Made by a program: the position numbers and the translations under genes. A stretch of 64,000 nucleotides of DNA from the NCBI GenBank assembly GCA_007644065.1, contig VJWN01000010.1, positions 1,364,001 through 1,428,000 on the forward strand, given 5' to 3'. The notes beneath the pieces were generated by a model that was given only the letters and a program-made list of their open reading frames with translations, had not been told where the DNA came from and did not search any database. The DNA comes from Margaritispora aquatica. Its lineage: Eukaryota > Ascomycota > Leotiomycetes > Helotiales > Discinellaceae. Shown here piece by piece: positions 61,882 through 64,000 of this stretch. The number at the start of each line of letters is the position of its first letter. Positions within the stretch are counted from its first letter, which is position 1.

Positions 61882-63931
61882 TTAAACAATTTGGCTCTGC
61901 TGAGCATCTTCAGCCACCCCAAGTTGTTTCTTCTTCTGAGGCAAGCTATGCAGCGGGTCAAAATACTCATAAACCCTATTCTCCTTCCCCTTGCCAGTTA
62001 CCGCTGGTGCCACGAAAGTAGAAACGCCAGTCTCGCGATCATAGCTCTGGTACGAGGAAGCGAGACGCTTTCCACCACCACCAGGGAGATCAACAACGAA
62101 CTGCGGAGTCATGAAGCCGGCGATGCTGCCGCGAATTTCGCATTCCAGGTCGAGGATGGTCTGGAGAGGAGTGCGCAGGTCTTCGATGCCCTTGACGAGA
62201 TCGCAGGCGTAGACGTAGTACTAGAGGGGTTTAGCGTTATGTATAGAGGCTTGGAAGAATAGAGGAGAGGAGCTAGAATCAGGGAGAAGGGAAAGAAAGA
62301 AAGGAGTGATACGTACTGGTTGTATATTATTATCAGCGAGCTCTCTGATCAATGCCTTCATGGTCTCGACATCATCGTTCACACCTTTCAACAATACCGA
62401 TTGATTCCTCACCACCACGCCATTGACATGTAGTTTATGTGCTGCTTCTCTCGAAACCCACGAGAACTCGTTGGGATGGTTGAAATGCGTGTGCATAGCG
62501 ACCTGTTTGCCACGCTCCTTGCCAAGTTTTGCCAGTCGGATCAACTCGTCTGTCCAGAACTACAGAGCACTTAAGTCAGTTACTTGATTACTTGATTCCA
62601 CATATTGAAAGCTTGCTTAATTTGAGATCGGATATTGCCAACCAAACACACCACTCGCTCGAATACTAGCAAAAGAGGAATCATAAAATGTAAGCTTACG
62701 TCTTCGGGATCCAAAGTTCTTGAAGGATGAACGCAGAGACCTTTCGTTGCAACACGAAATCGGCGCACATGTTCGATGTCTAATAACTTATCTCCAATGA
62801 AGCGCAATTGTTGTGGATCAAGCGAGTACGAATCTCCCCCTGAGATCACGACATCTTGAATTTCAGGTGTATTGGCGATATAAGTCAGCATCTGGTCCCA
62901 ACGAGCCCTTATTGCCTTTAAAGGGCTTTTGGTCACAGTTTCGGTAGGTGCACCCACTGCGTAGGACCGAGTACAGTAGCGGCAGTAAAGAGGACAGTGA
63001 GAAGTCGCTTCACCCAGAGTTAGTTTTCTTTGCTTAACGAAGGTCGCTCATGTTCAAAGACGTACCCAGGAAGAGACATTTATCTGGGTACCTGTGGACC
63101 AAGCCTTCACATGGCGAATCGTCTTTTTCGTTTAGAGAGTCCAATGTGAGTTTGGGGTGATTCGGCTCGAAAGTCGACTTCATGGGAATGAATTGCCTCC
63201 GGAGAGGGTCAGAAAGAGGATTGCTCCAATCAATGGAGGCTAATATGTGTGGTGGAACTCGAATACTCATTGGCGCCATAGCTATTCCTTCCATTACATC
63301 TTGGACAAAGTCATCACGAGTCTTAATATGACTGAAATGTTCGTCATGTGGTATATCCTCCGGCAAGGTTTCTGAAAGAAATTTGAATAATTTATGTTTG
63401 CCTTGAACATCATTTGCAATCTAAACAAGCTCGTTAGCTAGTAGTTGGTGACTCCGGGGCAAATCTGCTTACTCCCCAGTTGTAGCTCAAGAACTCCTTT
63501 TCAGTTACATCTTTCCAGCGAGCCACCTTCTTCCAGTATGGCACACGATCGAACTTGGAGCCACGAAAATATGCAGGTGTTACTTTTTTGTTGGCCTGGG
63601 CAGGGCGGTTATCTGTGGTTGTAGTATCACTTTTCACTGGTACACTTTTCGTCTGTTCTATGTGACGTTGTTGTAGAGATGGGAAGCGTATACGTCTCGG
63701 TCGTGACGGCGGAAGAACGGTTTCTAGAGGTACCGTCACACCTTCATCCACGGCTGGTGCATTTACTTGCCCAACCTGTTCCTTTGGCTGAGCTGTCGAT
63801 TTAAAGAATCTCATGTTGTACTCATGTGAAGACCCGAGTAGCGATTTGGAGAATCTTTTGCAACATCGGAGCTGGGTATAGTTCATAGCCGCAGCTCTAT
63901 AACTTGAGCTCGTTGTAATAAGAGATGACAT
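61882..63931 (-). CDS. kamA: L-lysine 2,3-aminomutase (radical SAM, PLP-dependent)
   Basis: Radical-SAM enzyme that moves the alpha-amino group of lysine to the beta carbon, giving beta-lysine. Exons 63931-63473, 63420-63066, 63007-62700, 62559-62317 and 62220-61882 give 567 residues, all phases matching. The iron-sulfur motif CPLYCRYC (Cys 276, 280, 283) is created across the second intron. DVVISGGDSYSL is the SAM-binding glycine motif, HTHFNHPNE and RNQSVLLKGVND are family blocks, and the PLP-binding Lys 506 sits in DLPGGGGKR. Substrate-contacting Asp residues are seen at about 462 (YACDLVKG) and 499 (FVVDLPGG). The first about 55 residues are rich in Ser, Arg, Lys and Ala with no acids at the very start (MSSLITTSSSYRAAAMNY), resembling a mitochondrial presequence. 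The family is mainly bacterial but occurs in many ascomycetes. The related glutamate mutase activity cannot be excluded. Confidence 0.94.
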
Positions 63932-64000
63932 GATAGATCTAGGATTATACTTGGTGTACAAGATCACGATAGTTGCAATTACGATGTTCCTACCACCTTG
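63932..64000. other. Right window edge, upstream of the aminomutase
   Basis: 69 bases of presumed 5' leader or promoter of the aminomutase gene. Too short to interpret. Confidence 0.4.

Overview
The window reads as nuclear DNA of a filamentous ascomycete (Pezizomycotina). Genes are spliced, with mostly 45-110 nt introns carrying GT..AG ends and CTAAC-like branch points. Several families are fungal: velvet VeA, an RTA1-type lipid-translocating exporter, an Mga2/Spt23-type membrane-bound transcription factor and an Upc2-like regulatory domain. The style of the proteins and the long simple-sequence-rich spacers fit Leotiomycetes, but that placement is impression, not proof. No rRNA, tRNA, CRISPR array or intact transposon was recognised.

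Layout. 1-2.6 kb: gene-poor, with a short degenerate coding remnant at the left edge. 2.6-5.2 kb (+): 6-phosphofructo-2-kinase/fructose-2,6-bisphosphatase. 6.3-7.4 kb (+): RNase H1. 8.3-10.3 kb (+): plasma-membrane Na+/H+ antiporter. 10.3-15.1 kb: gene-free, repeat-rich. 15.1-19.5 kb (+): Mga2/Spt23-like ER-anchored transcription factor (IPT, ankyrin, C-terminal membrane segment). 21.0-23.6 kb (-): basic, low-complexity, probably nuclear protein. 25.9-27.6 kb (-): veA. 27.6-35.5 kb: 7.8 kb without a convincing gene. 35.5-36.6 kb (-): Upc2-like regulatory domain without a visible zinc cluster. 39.4-40.4 kb (+): RTA1-family protein. 41.5-42.4 kb (-): TTC36-like TPR protein, divergent from 43.7-45.0 kb (+): 4-hydroxyphenylpyruvate dioxygenase (HPPD). 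46.1-46.9 kb (-): cytidine deaminase. 47.6-48.8 kb (-): short-chain dehydrogenase with an altered active site. 49.6-54.2 kb (-): Vps10 sorting receptor. 55.5-58.0 kb (-): conserved protein split by a proposed 768-nt intron. 58.0-61.9 kb: gene-free. 61.9-63.9 kb (-): lysine 2,3-aminomutase.

How the genes relate. Most are housekeeping genes with no shared pathway, and this is not a biosynthetic cluster. The most interesting local arrangement is the divergent TTC36-like/HPPD pair. Mammalian TTC36 has been linked to stability of the tyrosine-catabolic enzyme HPPD, so their adjacency here suggests that the link may be older than animals. A second possible pair is the Upc2-like regulator and the divergently placed RTA1 lipid exporter. 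Splice sites were assigned by eye from consensus and protein continuity; each model given exactly keeps frame through all joins unless noted.
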